DNA of 64,000 nt. Origin: Marisa cornuarietis. Taxonomy: Eukaryota > Mollusca > Gastropoda > Architaenioglossa > Ampullariidae. The stretch's first letter is position 1; each line of letters starts with the position of its first letter. Location: NCBI GenBank assembly GCA_004794655.1, contig SMMW01000596.1, forward strand, positions 248,001-312,000, given 5' to 3'. A program made the position numbers and the translations under genes. The notes below the pieces were generated by a model. It was not told where the DNA came from and did no database searches. It worked only from the letters and a program-made list of their open reading frames with translations. Positions 1 through 14,600 of this stretch are shown here, in pieces.

Positions 1-449
1 TATACCCGTGTATTCGAGAGACAATCTTCGAGCGCTCTGATAATATACATGCTTTTAAAGAAAAACGTAACAATCTAGTAGAAGCGATTCCAGGATAAGA
101 CAAGTAGCTAATGTCTATAGCAGAGGATGCTTAACCTCAACAACTTCCAGATTTACTTGGAAATAATTATATTATCTTCTACTTTGCGGCTCTCATTACA
201 TTCATCGGACGTAAGGCAGAGTTGAGCGGTATCGAGGAAATGATTCAAGGGAATATTTATTACAATGGTTATAACTTCTAGCTTTTATTTGAAGGCGTGT
301 GACAATAGTCTGAATATGATTGAAAACATTTGTCTTTACTTAAATGCTCTCCTAGTCGTACACTTCATGAAGTCATGACAGCTGAATTCTGGGAAGTCTT
401 GTGAAGCATGCAGAGTTAACAGAAATAGAGTTTGTGCTGTCTTTATTAG

Positions 450-567
450 GTCTGGATGAGCGACATCGACTGCAAAGGTTACGAGCAAAGTCTGTTTGAG
501 TGTTCCAATAGCTGGAATTCCAGTTCTGGAAGAAGCAGGGATGCATACGTCATCTGCTACAACACGA
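450..567 (+). CDS. Gene A exon A1: second half of an SRCR domain (alpha type)
   Basis: The exon opens in phase 0 after ctttattag and ends in phase 1 before gtgagt. It encodes the C-terminal half of an SRCR domain, with [12 protein letters not shown] and YVICYN. The first half must lie left of the window. The equivalent gene B exon is 48,184-48,301, where the partner first half (46,968-47,155) is visible. Confidence 0.9.
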
Positions 568-2665
568 GTGAGTACATGGCAACTTGTGTTAATGCAGTTT
601 TTATATACATGTAATGTGCTAAGTGCTCTACTAATGCAGACAACTAGACGAGGTTGAAGACAATAATTCAGGAACGAAAGTTGTAACAGCCATCGACTTT
701 TTTAAATTTTACATGATGTTTGTAATAGTTTGCATTAACGCTAATAAATACAGCAAATTTATCCACTTACTACGAAATCCTGTTTCTTCTCATTCCCCTT
801 GAAATACCTGCAAGATTATCTCTCACGCACGCACGCACGCACGCACACACTCACGTAAACAGATATATATATATATATATATAGATACAAACAGTTCTTC
901 TATTTTTATCATCATCAACGTTAGAGATATCTCATTTTTTGTAGATCTCAACATGGCACAAACAATGGTAATCATAACGAAAAAGTAACAATTAATAAGA
1001 GTAGCTGAAAAAATAATTAAAGTTTAACTGTAAATTAACGTGATGTTCTTATTTTGTTTCCTCTTATCTCTACAGCACGTATATCTTCCGGAAATTTTCT
1101 ATCTTTGGGAGTGGTGCAGATCTACTACAACAAACGCTGGGGAGCCATCTGTGATGGTGGCTGGAGTGAGGAGGACACCGGTAAGCAGCAGCTGCAGCAC
1201 ATCCCCATGTCATGCGATGATACCCTGCGCACTCGGAATCTATATTACAATTGTTAATAGTGTATTTCAGGGTCTATATAACAATACAGTTTCTCATATA
1301 CGTACAGTCAACGTACAATACTAACACCTTTCAGTATGCTGCATTATTTGTCATTTTTCTATCCTATTGCAATCTTATTTTTATCCACTTTATCGAATGG
1401 ATAAAATGATTTAAGTTTCTTTCGCCTTTGATTTATTCTTTACAAAAGGAGGCTTAAATGTTCATTTAATAAAAAGTAAATAACGTGGATTGTTTCAATT
1501 GACCCTTAACCATAACCTGTGAGTGTCGTCATATCGTACCAGCTGTCGCATGCAGAGATCTCGGATACGACAACGGCTATCACCTGTGCTGCAGCCCTTT
1601 TGGCAGATATTCCCGCCCTATTGCAGAAAACTTCCAGTGTACGGGAAGAGAGCAGACACTGACTAACTGTAGTCACACAGCTCCTGACAGTCTCAATTAC
1701 TGCACGAAAGACTTTGTTTCAGTAGCCTGCTACAACGGGCCTCCTCCTTCAGGTAGGTACTCGTGTTCTGGATAGTTACAAAATCCCAGCTAACATATTT
1801 TTGCAACATGTTTCTTCAACGTCCTCGTGACATTTCTGCAGGACCGATCCAGAGTTCCATATTTCGATTAAAATTATTCCAGATGTATGACAAACGTGTT
1901 TCGACACATTTGCTTGACATATGTATGATTGTGCATTTTTCATGACAAACCTGTTTCTATATTTCTGCATTATAAACATTTCTTCTAAGCGTAGTCACGT
2001 GTCTTCTAAGCGTACTAATCATATACACGGAGTGAACTACTGTTAACAATTCTCCGTGTTCTGGTTTTCAGACTACACGTTCTCACTGGACGGCGGAAAC
2101 GAAAACAACCAGGGTGAGGTGCAAGTCACCTTCATGAACATCACGGGCCGCATTTGCAGCGACAACTGGGACGACACCGACGCCAGAGTGTTCTGCAGGG
2201 AACTGGGCTTCCTGACGGGTCAGGCTTTTAAGCATCGGCTCCTCTCAAGTCGTCCATTTTGGATGACAGATGTGCGCTGTACCGGCTCGGAGCGCTTTCT
2301 GAGAGACTGTCCCAAGACCCTGGCTGCCGTGTCACAGTGTTCCACTCAACTTTCCGCTGGAGTAACTTGCTCAGACGTAGAAGGTCAGGGGGGAAATAAG
2401 TAGTCCAATAACTGTTTGCTGCTGCTACGCGATGATGACAAAATCGTCTTTAAATGTTAAAACTATTTTCGTAATTATTGTATTTAAATATTTGAACATC
2501 AATATAAATATATTCAACGTTAATTTTACTAATATATCATAATTTTTTATGGTTTTGTAAATGTCATTACGGCTGTGTTTGCTCATTTCAGTCACGCTTT
2601 AACATGTATGGATAATTGTGTGTGTGCGTGTGCGTGTGTGTGTGTGTGTGCGTGCGTGTGTGTGT

Positions 2666-2697
<32 letters not shown>

Positions 2698-5600
2698 TTT
2701 GTATTCCACCCCGCATTGCGAGCAAAGAGAAATTTTTAGCCTTACTACACATTGAGTGAGTGAAGGTTTTGTTTTCTTTAACGAAGGCCACTTTCTGCCC
2801 AGGTATTAACTACCGTTTGGCTGGCAGCAACTCTTCATACAAAGGACGCGTGGAAGTGCAGGTTAATGGTACCTGGGGTATTGTGTGTGGCTACGGCTAT
2901 GGTAGAGATTGGGCAAAAGTCATTTGTAAGATGCAGGGTTTTACGGAAGGATCTATAGATTACTTGGGGAGTTACCCAGACCCTCCCAGCAAGAGCTATC
3001 AGAACAGGTTCTTGTGCAACGGAGACGAAGCTGTGCTGGACGAGTGCCCGCAGTCAGGCTGGAAGATTGCAGACAACTACTGCACGCGCCATCCTGTCAA
3101 TGTCGTCTGTTATAGTGACGGTAAGCTGAAACAGGAGTTTTTAGTCCTGTGCTTTTTAATGAAAATTCCTTCAAGACCGGGGCGTGACTGCTTATCTGTC
3201 TGCTTATCTTTAAGCTTATTCGACGAGCAAAATTATTTCATTTAGGTACACAGTCACACACAGCTGCCACCCCAGGAGTAGGCAACAAAAATCGCTGTTT
3301 TTACAGTTGCACCTTTGCGGTGCAAACAGTTTTGCTTTCGAATTCTTTAGTGTAAGCAGATCTGCTTCTGAACTTTTAATGAAAACTTTATTTTCAACCT
3401 TGACCGTGCAGCGCTGTTGTTATTAAACTGTTCAGTACCAACAGCCTTGTTCTCAAACTTTGCAGTGCGCATCGGCACAACGAATGATGGAAACGTCAGC
3501 AAGGGTCCGGTTCAGTTTTACAGAAACGGCACGTGGTACAACCTGTGTGACACGGACTTCGATGACGTCACTGCCAGGTGCTCAGTTGCACTTTCATCAT
3601 CAGATTTTATTTATTTTGATCTGCGTTCTTCTCACCTTGCATAATGGCCTGCAGACATTTAGAATTGAACGTGAATGTCTATAAAAAAACTTTATAGCCA
3701 TTAGCCTGAAATCTTTCCCCCGCCCTACACGTGGTGGTGGTATTGCTGTAATCTACAGATCATCACTTGCCAAGTACCTGTCTTTTACTACTGCCGTATC
3801 GTTCCCTCACACGTCTTTTGAATTTGTACAAGTCTCCTCTTCGGCTCCTCATTGCTCGATGCACCTGCTCTGCATCTACAGACCTCCTCCTAGCGCCAGG
3901 AACAAACTTACAGCCTCTACATTTTTCTCAGAATTCCATGATCTCTTAGAGTATAGCAATGCACTAATTGGACCCGCAATTCTCCTCGGAGATGTTAATG
4001 TACACTTCGACAACAGTTCTCACCCTGACACTGTCAAACTGTCCGAAATGTTGCACACCTTTCGTTTTGTCCAGTCCGTGTCGCAACCAACTCACAAAAG
4101 AGATCACATCCTGGACTGGGTCATACATCGACCTGATGACCACTTAGTCCAGTCAGTTGATGTTTCCCACGATCTCTCATCTGACCACTACTCTGTACTA
4201 ATCGAACTGGATCGCAAATGCCCATCATCGGCGCCAGTTTTCAGACCCAATCGGTCATTACACAATGTGGATAGACTAGCATTCAAAACACAGCTGCAGA
4301 TGGCGCTCCTCCAACCACCCTCTGCCGAGCAACTTGACTGTGTTTTGCGTAGAGTAGTTGATGACCACGCCCCAGTGTCTCGACGTCTGATGCGCCAGTC
4401 TAAATGTGCGCCTTGGTATTCACAGATCCGCGTTGAACTCCGTGACCTGAAGCGCACGCGCCGGCGAGCTGAACCTGTTTGGCAGAAGACTGGACTCGCC
4501 ATCCACAAAGAAATTTATAATGCCGCAAAGCGAAGCGTTGCAAAATGCATTTATGCGGCTAAAGCTTCATATCTTCAGCGCCAAATAATTAACTGCACCT
4601 CCTCCAAAAAGCTCTTTGCCATCTGCACTCAAATGACTGGATCTTGTACAGCAGCACCACTGCCTACTGCCTACCCTGCTTCACTGCTGCCGCAAGGTTT
4701 TAGTGATTATTTCACCAGCAAGATATTGGACATTCGATCATCTTTAGACTCTGTGTCGGCGCTTGACAGCATCTCCTGTGATGCCCTCCCAGGATGCTCC
4801 ATGTCCAAGTTCCTACCAGTCTCTGAGACCGATGTGAAAGCGGTTATTCTACAAGCAAACCAACAACCTGCGAGTTAGATCCCATGCCCACAAGCCTTCC
4901 GCTCGAGTGCCTCGATACTCTACTTCCTGCCATCACAAATATTGTAAATGTCAGCCTGTCGTCAGGTGTTTTCCCATCTTTGTTCAAAAATGCGGTGGTG
5001 AGGCCACTTCTAAAGAAATCCACGCTTGACGTCAATGTCCTCAACAACTACCGTCCAGTTTCCAACTTGTCTTTTCTCTCTAAGATCATAGAGAAAATAG
5101 TTTTGACACAGCTCTGGGCGTACTTACAAGAGCACCATCTTATCCCACAAGCTCAGTCGGCGTATAGACCTTTCCACAGCACCGAGACCACTCTTATTAA
5201 AGTGACAACCGACATATTATCTGCTCTTGACAGTGATGATGTCTCTCCATTAACCCTACTGGACCTGTCTACTGCATTTGACACTATAGACCACTCTCTG
5301 CTTCTTCACAGACTCCACAACCTCTACGGGATTTCTGGACCTGCGCTCTCATGGTTCAACTCCTATCTCACTGATAGGACCCAGACTGTGTTAGTTGATG
5401 GTCAGATATCTCGCCCTGCTTCACTTTTCTGTGGTGTTCCCCAAGGCTCAGTACTTGGCCCAGTTCTGTTCATCCTGTATACTAAGCCTCTTTCATCATG
5501 CATCCGGTCTCACCAGGTTTCTCATCCATCCTATGCAGACGACACGCAGCTTTACTGTTCCACTCCGTCGGCTGAGTCTCACTCTGCTATTAGCTCTATA

Positions 5601-8600
5601 GAAGCTTGTATCAGCGATGTCAAGGGCTGGATGGTAAAAAACAAGCTTAAACTAAATGATGATAAAACGGAAGCCCTCTTGTGCCATAGAAGAAGACATC
5701 AACCTTCACTCGTCAGTCTGCCCAATCACATCAAGGTGGGCGACAGCAACATCACCTTCACGTCATCCGTTAGGAATCTGGGATTTATTGTCACTGATGA
5801 CATGACACTCGATAGACATGTTGCATCTGTCTGTCGGTCTGCCTATTATGGGATTCGTAAGATCAGTTCTATCCGTCACTTTCTCTCTACACGCGTTACC
5901 AACACTCTTGTCTGTGCGTTTGTTCTTTCTCGACTTGACTACTGCAACTCCTTGCTGGCAGGCTGCCCTGACTACCTCATTCAGAGACTCCAGAAAGTAC
6001 AGAACTCTGCTGCGCGTCTGGTGCTTAGAGCAAGGAAACGGGACCATGTCACTCCTCTCCTTCGTTTTCTACACTGGCTACCCATCCGTTCTCGCATCCA
6101 GTACAAACTGTCTTTGCTGTGTTTTAATTTCTTTGCTGGCTCCTGTCCTGACTATTTCTCTGAACTTCTCATCCCTTACTCTCCGTCCAGACAACTACGC
6201 TCTTCGTCTGACGACCGTATCCTAACTGTTCCTGTCACCAGAACAACAACATATGGTCACAGGACTTTTGGCTACTGTGCTGCAAAACAATGGAACTCTC
6301 TTCCTTTCCATATCCGCCACCTTCCTAGAACTGAATCTTTCAAATCTGCATTGAAAACGCACCTCTTCCTTGAGCATTACTCCTAACACAATCCACACAA
6401 TGCTAGTCCTTCTTAACCCCGCCCCCTTCCCTCTTGTTACTTTACCCATCTTTCTCGCAGAATCACTATATTTCTCTGTTCCTGTTACTTGATGCCTTTT
6501 GTTTTCTGTTTTGTCAGTACTGTCGTTTTCTTTCGTCCCCTTTGTTCTGTATTTACTTAGTCCACGTCTCTTCCTCGTTTTAAGCGCTAAGAGCATGCTC
6601 TCTATGAGTGTAAATATGCGCTATAAAAATCTTCACTATTATTATTATTATTATTACTATGTTTGACTACAAAAAGGTAGACTAACGTAATGAGCAAACA
6701 CAAAATAAATTCTGTAGAAATGAAATAAACAAACAACAAAGACTTATTAAATTTTTTTAACGCACAGTTTTAAACGGAAAAAATTAACAGGGCAGATAAA
6801 CGTAAAAAGAAAAGCTCACGTCCGTGCTAAATATTTTTTGAATAATTGGAATGTAGTGTACTTATTAATACCCACCCTTCAACACACAGACGAGTCTGCC
6901 GAGACATGGCGTACGTTGATGGTAGAGCTGTCTGCTGTTCAGCCTATGGAGTGTCTTCATACCAAATAAAATCGTATGAGACCAATCTGAACTACACTAT
7001 GCGGTGCCAAGGAACAGAAAGCGACTCAACTGACTGCCTCAGACCAGGAGTCTGTCTGTCGGGAAACTACGCCTCAGTTGTTTGTTTCAGCAGTACAGAT
7101 GTTGTTGATGAAGGTGAGTGAAGGCCAGTAAAAAATATGAAATATCTTATGGTTGCCAGACTTGTTCTGGCCATCGACGAGACAGTTTCTGTTTTTATGA
7201 CCAAGTAAGGTGCCTGCCTCTATCCCTGGTCCTTACATTTTTTTTTATTGCACTGTATTTGTCTTTGTACCTGGCCATTCGCTGGTCGCTCGGTTTGCTA
7301 TTCTGGCCGACTGCTTGTCTGTCTATTCATTTACAAGAAAAAAAGGAAAAGAAACCTCATGAGTTTCCGCACAATAGTTTCCTGTCTTGGTCTCCCGTCT
7401 TTCTATTTCCTGTCCGCTCCATGTCTGCTAGTGTGAAGTCTAGGCTTCCCGCCCGTCTTCTTTGTCATTCCGTTTGTGTGTCTGTAGATCTGTCTGTCCA
7501 TCTGCCAGCTTGTTTATCACGTTATACGCTATTATCTCTGTATAGCCTAACATTTGAATCATATACCCTAATGTTACAGGTTACAGGTTCGACTTCCAGG
7601 ACACCACAAAGACTAGCGGACAGGTGGTCGTGACACACCTGGGCGTGGCGGGACGCATCTGCAACACCTTCTGGGACGACACCGACGCACGCGTGCTGTG
7701 CAGGTCACGTGGTCATCAGGACGGCGCCGCCTACCACTACTCGCAGTACAACGACCAGTCACTGGCCAGCCGGGGTCCCTCCTGGTTGAGTGACATCAAC
7801 TGCACGGGGAGTGAGGCCTCACTCGGGGATTGCCCCTTCAACGACCGCCTCCATCTGGGCAACTGTAGTACGGCGGACCTGGCCGGCGCTGTCTGCTTCA
7901 ACGACACCGGTAACCTTCCAGACTCCTCTCATGTTATCAGCACACGCCGACTGTCATTCAATAGCAGGCGTTACCACTGTTACCGGTCAATTTAAGTTTC
8001 TTGTAGTCACTTTCTTGAGCCACTTCACAAATATTTGTAATTGTAAACACGTTGAGGCCTTAAATCTATTTAAATCATCAGTTTTATAGAAACACAATAC
8101 ACAACACAGTTTTATAAACATTTTAAACTAAAATTGTTTTTCATAAAACCGCTTTAGTTCCAGTAGCAAAATTTCTGTACTCTTACCCATTTAATATGAG
8201 CCATCGTTGCAAATGTTTTGTAGACTTGAAATCATTTTTACTTTGTTGTTTGTGAGCAGGGATACAGTATCGCCTTGTGGGCGGTGATCGTCAGGGTGCA
8301 GGCCGAGTGGAAATATCTGTGGGTGGACTCTGGGGTACCGTGTGCGACACCGACTGGGGTGACGAGGACGCCGGCGTCTTGTGCCGCACCCTGAACTACA
8401 CGGACGGGTACGCAGTGGGCGGTGCTTACTATGGTCAAGGCACTGGTCCCAGCTGGCTGAGCAATGTCAGGTGCAAGGGGTCAGAGAGATCACTGGCCGA
8501 GTGTCCTCACTCAGGCTTTAATGATGAGGTCGTCTACAGCCGATGGACCTATGGCTGCAACAGCGCTTCTGCGGTCTGCATCGACAAGAGTGAGTCCGCG

Positions 8601-11600
8601 GCTTCAAGCCATTTCGTCACTGTTGTAATGGACGCCAGTGATAGATTTTTTTCTGCTGTGTAAAAAATACAAAGATTATGAAAGTACAAAATGCAAGGAT
8701 TGTGATACATTGCAATGCACTTCTGTTTATAATACGGTAATCCTGAGAAGAGATAAATTAGTATAATTTAGTGCAGTCTACTCCGAATTTGGTAGATAGG
8801 ATGGAAATAAATCAAATACCTTCTGTACAAGCTAATGTTTTCCATTTATTGTCTGAAAGACAGTTTAATTGGCGTCTTGTATCATTTTGCGAAAACCTTT
8901 CTGCTTTGACTCCTCACTATAGACGCGCAGCTATTAGTTTTCCTTTGTAATAAATGTTTCTTCTTTACTAGTCAAACTTAACCTTGGCTTCAACGCTTCT
9001 ATGGGAGCTGTCATGGTCTACCTGGGAAAAGCCTGGACTCTGATCTGCGATGAAGACTTTGACACCAACAGCGCTGTCACTGCCTGCAGATCTCTCGGAT
9101 TCCCGCACGGACTACACGTGCGAGGGGGCGTCTTCGGGCGAGTGGACGCTCCGATCGGCATCACACATGTGCGGTGCACAGGCCGCGAACCGGGCCTTCT
9201 GGACTGTTCTTACAATATCACCACCTCGTGCAGTTCAAGGTCATACGCCTCCGTCGTCTGCAGCCGCGAACCTTTCGTAGAGACGAGTGAGTCGAGATCG
9301 ACGCTCTACCTTCTTAGATAACTTTTTCTCTCTTTTTTTACTTTCATATGTTATATTTGATTCAGATAATAGAAGTGTAGAGTATATTACTGTTGTTATT
9401 TATGAGTTTTTTAAAAAATAAATAACACTCATTTCTTTTTAAAATGTTGGCATCTTCTCTGCATACAAATTTTGGAAGAAAGTAACATATGAAATCGTAA
9501 AAGTGCAGGAACTCCTGAAAGTGTACCAACCTGCTGTCCGACGGACCTTGAAAAGAAAGAAAAGCTTTGCGTTTGAAAACAGGTTGAGTAGTCAAGGAAA
9601 AGTATTGTATATTACGGATTGGTCAAGGTGCTATTTTTGATGATCAGTTATCTCCGCTCTTGAGAAAAAGGTCACCGATTCCGGTTTCCCTCTTCCCACA
9701 TAGGCAGCTACCTGGGTACGTGACCTCCTGGGCTCCCACAGCTGTGTCCAGTAAACCTCATGCTGACATTAATATGTGGCCGTTGCATCATAGAATACTT
9801 TATCTATTTCGGATCTATGTTTGCAGAAAAGTGGGAAAGGACTTCTAGACTTTATCTCAAACTTTATGTCGACAAGGTGCGAAAGTGCGGATTATGGAGG
9901 ACACCATGGGTCAACCCCACCATGGTCTTATCAGCGCGCAGGTGGAGGGAGTGTGGGGCGCTGTGTGTGCCGCGGGCTTTGGTGTTACCGAGGCAACGGT
10001 GACCTGCAAGGAACTGGGCTTTGCCGGTGGAGTTCCCTATACTGCGCACTTTCCTGACAGAAACAGAAATGTGAGAATATAGCCTATTGCACGACAACAA
10101 AAGCAGTTAAAATAGTGTTTAAGCGTTTCTTTAATAAAGCAGACTGCTATTTTTTCGACCGAGGCTGCTTTAAGAAAGAATACCGTCTACTTATGTATTT
10201 AGATAAAAGAAAAGCTGTAGAAAATACAAATATCAGATGTTCAGATTTTTCTACTCTATCTCTCTCATTTACTCTCTCTTTTTTTCTCTCTCTCTCTCTA
10301 ACACAGTTTCTCGTTCTTTATATATTTCTTCCCTACGTACCCCCCCCCCTTCGTCGTGCAACTTTGTATAGGCATTGGAGGCTTTCCAGACAACAGAAGT
10401 CTTCTAGAGAAATCGTAGTCATCAGATTTGTGAGAAGAACAGAGTTTGTGTCTGGCGCGCTACTTTCTAAGCGCTTGGTTGCTAATGCCACTTGATTTAT
10501 ATGCTTCTTTATTACTAGTGTCACTAGATACATGTGTGTCTCCTTACCGCTCTCACTTATACATGTCAGCACCTCCGCCCTTACGGTCACGGGGAAAGAG
10601 CGTTTACTACTTCATGGCGTAAGCACTGTCACTGTCAGTTGGCTTATACGCAGGTGGTCTGGAGGCGCAAGGTGTAGCGCCTGTCACTAACAGTGATAAT
10701 TGACTGTCCTGTGTTCAGATCTTGTCTAGAACTTACTTTTCTTTCTCGGCATGTAGCTCCTGTCAGCCCTAGTTGCTGACGACGTAAAAGCACCAGTTCC
10801 ATCACATTTCCTAGAATTGTACTTGTTTCAGTGCCGCTGTCACTAGGTTCATGTTGCTTCTCTTTTTTATTTCGCTACACCCATCGGGAAAATGTACTAC
10901 CGTGTATATTCTAACGCGGTTCAGTACCTCTGTTACTAGACACATAGTGTTTCTGTACCGCTGTCACTAGACTCAGTGTTTCTGTACTACAGCTCATCCT
11001 GATGTCGGACGTGAAGTGTCGTGGTGACGAGAAAACTCTGATCAACTGTCAGTACACAACGACCTCCACAACCTCCTGGTGCGACTTCTACGCCCCTCGC
11101 GCCGGCGTCCTGTGCTACAACGACACCAGTGAGTCTGTCCATAGACTATAGAGAAAGAAGGACTAGCGACTCGAGCGCGGGAACAAATAACTTGCGACGC
11201 GCATGCGCTAGCTTTTTCATCCCTTCGCCTTTTCCGGCTTCGCTGACACAGTGCGTCTCAGAGCTATTGTTGTAGTTAATTTGACATGCCAGGCACTAGC
11301 TGTGCGATTCCAGGCTGCCCAACATGCAAAAGTCGACACAAAGGCATTATTTTTCAGCATACGACGAGGACGAGAACATCAAGACTGGGAAAAAGCTCCT
11401 GTGAGAGCTGTGAATCGCACTACTAGACTCTTCCCAGATCGCCAGGTAGACCTGATGAAACTAATTATGATTAAACAAATTTGTCTACAAGTTTAAGTAA
11501 AAATGTATCACAAAATAAATAATGGAAGACAATAGCTACTTTTCTTACTCTAACCTCTATTTTTACCTATAGATCTGAAAGGCACCCAACTGAAACTTTC

Positions 11601-14600
11601 GGGGGCAGATAAATAATAATAATAATAGTGAAGATTTTTATAGCGCATATTCACAGTCATAGAGAGCATACTCTTAGCGCTTAAAACGAGGAAGAGACAT
11701 GGACTAAGTAAATACAGAACAAAGGGGACGAAAGAAAACGACAGTACTGACGACGAAACAGAAAACAAAAGGCATCAAGTAACAGGAACAGAGAAATATA
11801 GTGATTCTGCGAGAAAGATGGGTAAAGTAGCAAGAGGGAAGGGGGCGGGGTTAAGAAGGACGAGCATTGTGGACTGTGTTAGGAGTAATGCTCAAGGAAG
11901 AGGTGCGTTTTCAGTGCAGATTTGAAAGATTCAGTTGTAGGAAGGTGGCAGATATGGAAAGGAAGAGAGTTCCATTGTTTTGCAGCACTGTAGCCAAAAG
12001 TCCTGTGAGCATATGTTGTTGTTCTGGTGACAGGAACAGTTAGGATACGGTCGTCAGACGAAGAGCGTAGTTGTCTGGACGGAGAGTAAGGGATGAGAAG
12101 TTCAGAGAAATAGTCAGGACAGGAGCCAACAAAGAAATTAAAACACAGCACAGACAGTTTGTACTGGATGCGAGAACGGATGGGGAGCCAGTGTAGAAAA
12201 CGAAGGAGAGGAGTGACATGGTCCCGTTTCCTTGCTCTAAGCACCAGACGCGCAGCAGAGTTCTGTACTCTCTGGAGTCTCTGAATGAGGTAGTCAGGGC
12301 AGCCTGCCAGCAAGGAGTTGCAGTAGTCAAGTCGAGAAAGAACATCGAAGGAACATCGAAGTTTTCTTCGCCACCCATTTCAAGTGCACCATCGTCCTGA
12401 TAACACGACGCACGATGTGAATGTGATTTATAACAACGTCGTTAAAAAAATCAATAAATAAGGATTTTAATGTGTTACAAAATAAATAGAGTTTAAGGCA
12501 TGCCCCTCAGGGCCTTAGTCTCAATTAATATTTAAGAAACGACAAACTCGCTACAAACCGCTCTCTGTATCACTCAGACAATGAGCCAGAGAGCGAGAGC
12601 TTGTTTTTTTTTTTTTAATTGGTGTTTTACGCCGAGCCAGCAACTAAGGCTATATCATGGCAATGCATCCAGCCCTGTAAACAGATGCCACATGCAAAGA
12701 AAGAACAGCGTGCCCGAGACTGAACCCAATATCACTGTATTGGTGACAGGCGCTAACCATTGCGCCACCGGGCCGCCAGCGAGAGCTTGTTGACAATAAT
12801 ATTAATTTGACTTTCAAATAAATACAAATACTACGATACAACGCTGTGTTTGAGCGGAGATATTGTACATTATGATTCATGTATTAAAATATATATTAAA
12901 GCATACTAAGAGGGTTTCTTCAATATCAAAGCGTTCCATGATGTACTCGCGGATACACGACAAAGAGAGCGGAAGCTGGCTGTCAATTGTATCGGCGAGT
13001 ATACAGCGGACGGGAGTTGAGCCAGCGCTGGCCCACTACAAGCGCGCTAAGATGGCTGTCCTTCTTTCTCTATAGTCTATGGTCTGTCGACGTTGTTTGC
13101 CTGAGGTGCTACAGCTGACCTCATGTTACCCTCTGTATTCTATGAGGTGCTATTACTGAACACGTTACCCTGTGCTTGTGTATTCTATGAGGATCGAGCC
13201 ATTCTCCGCGATATCCTTGAAGACTATACATAAGACATTGTTCTTGTCATGTGTTTAATACTGTTTTGTGACGGGCTTTCCCATTCCTCTTATTTGATCG
13301 AATTATTTCATGTGGACATGCATCGCTACTGCCAAACTATTTGAAATCAATCTTTGTTGACTCTTGCAGACGGCATTTCTTATCGCCTGGTTGGAGACAC
13401 TGACCCCAGTCGGGGACGAGTAGAGATGCGGTATGGCGGAGAGTGGGGTATGGTCTGTGTACAGGATGTCACTTCGCGGGCAGGTGGACCAGCCTGCAGA
13501 AGTCTCGGACACGGGGGAGGGTTGGCAGTGTCACAATACAGGTCAGCCCTACTCTTCCCTCCTGTTGCCATTTCATCTTTTACACAGCATTTATTAATCG
13601 TTTACTATCAATGATGCGCCTGCTCCTTTCAATCGGCAATGACTTCAGTTCTGTACCACCTAAGCAGACTGGATGAAGAGTTAAGTATATTTAGCTAGGT
13701 AAAAAGACCAGCTGATAAAAGTTTATAAATATTCGTATGCATATAAGTCTCATTATCTGCCCTACGTGTTAACAAATCCACCAGTGGCTTTGCTTTGCAC
13801 ATAAACAGATGCACTTAAAACTCTCGTCTTCACAACAGGTTGGTCTTAATGTGTTCTCATTACAGGTATGAAGCTCCTTCCAGTGACTTGTTCTGGTTTT
13901 ATCAACTGAATTGTCAAGGTAATGAGAGCTCCCTACCTTTGTGTACATCCACTGGCTTCAACAATAGCAATCAGTACTACTACAAGATCTCGTGTAAAAA
14001 CGAGCGCACTTTACATGTCGAGTGTTTCTCCAAGGACACTGGTGAGGGAAATATTCTACGAACTGTTTATTTACATCGTAGCACATTTAGCATTAATTAG
14101 TGATTTTTGTATGTCTCCCTCTCCCTATTAATAAACAAATGTCTTTGTAATACTTGTTCATCATTTATATTCCTAACTCTAAAGAATATCAAATTTGTTT
14201 TCATTGTTTTTCCTTCTAGTGTTGCACTTAAAACCGATTCACGCTAGAGACATTCATTTTATTTCTCAATTTTTTGTGTATGTTTCTTTCTTTGTTATAT
14301 GAAAATCACTTTCTAATAGAACCGTTGCTTCAGTGCATTCGTTTCTAAGTGTTTAAATTACTACTAGACTGGTTTATTTTGTAATTTCTTGTTCATTGTA
14401 GTAATCTCATCCTTTCTTTTTTTTAGCAAGTTTCTGGCCTCTTATTTTTAATGGCTGTAATGTTAACAGTAATCGCTTATGTAATACCTTTTTGTCTCCT
14501 TTACGTCATAACCTTTTTATTTTTGTTTCCGACATGTAAATTATGTACAGTGGCAGAACCAATAGTAACCGTTAAACTTCTCTTCAGTTATCACAAACCT

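Larger units (their letters stand above)
3706..6657 (+). mobile_element. 5'-truncated non-LTR retrotransposon (LINE family 1)
   Basis: The element begins inside the endonuclease region and ends with AAAATCTTCACT followed by (ATT)n, the same 3' end as four other copies in this window. The frames at 3,859-4,878 and 4,884-6,386 together encode the endonuclease remnant ([15 protein letters not shown]) and a reverse transcriptase with the YADDTQLYC catalytic motif and the usual C-terminal end ([13 protein letters not shown]). They are separated by a single missing base near 4,855, seen by comparison with the minus-strand copy at 36,337-38,529. It is most like CR1/L2/Jockey-group LINEs. It is absent from the matching intron of copy B (54,186-54,540). 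Confidence 0.92.
11140..13081 (+). mobile_element. THAP/P-like DNA transposon remnant with perfect TIRs
   Basis: The element starts with CATAGACTATAG and ends with the exact inverted complement; the terminal inverted repeats match perfectly over 24 bases (11,140-11,163 and 13,058-13,081). It is flanked by the 7-base repeat gtctgtc (11,133-11,139 and 13,082-13,088). Copy B has the single uninterrupted site (near 59,705-59,712). Near 11,286 it encodes a THAP-like start ([20 protein letters not shown]), then, after a frameshift, [14 protein letters not shown]. The CA...TG ends and a THAP-like finger are features of the P-element superfamily. A LINE fragment and a SINE are nested inside. The P-like assignment is inference; the boundaries are directly seen. 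Confidence 0.85.

Noticed and set aside
2588..2791. His/Thr-rich 67-codon minus-strand frame
   Set aside because: It is a translation of the (CA)n microsatellite.
10654..10800. Functional tRNA gene
   Set aside because: The A and B boxes are degenerate and no cloverleaf can be drawn; it is repeated as a SINE elsewhere.
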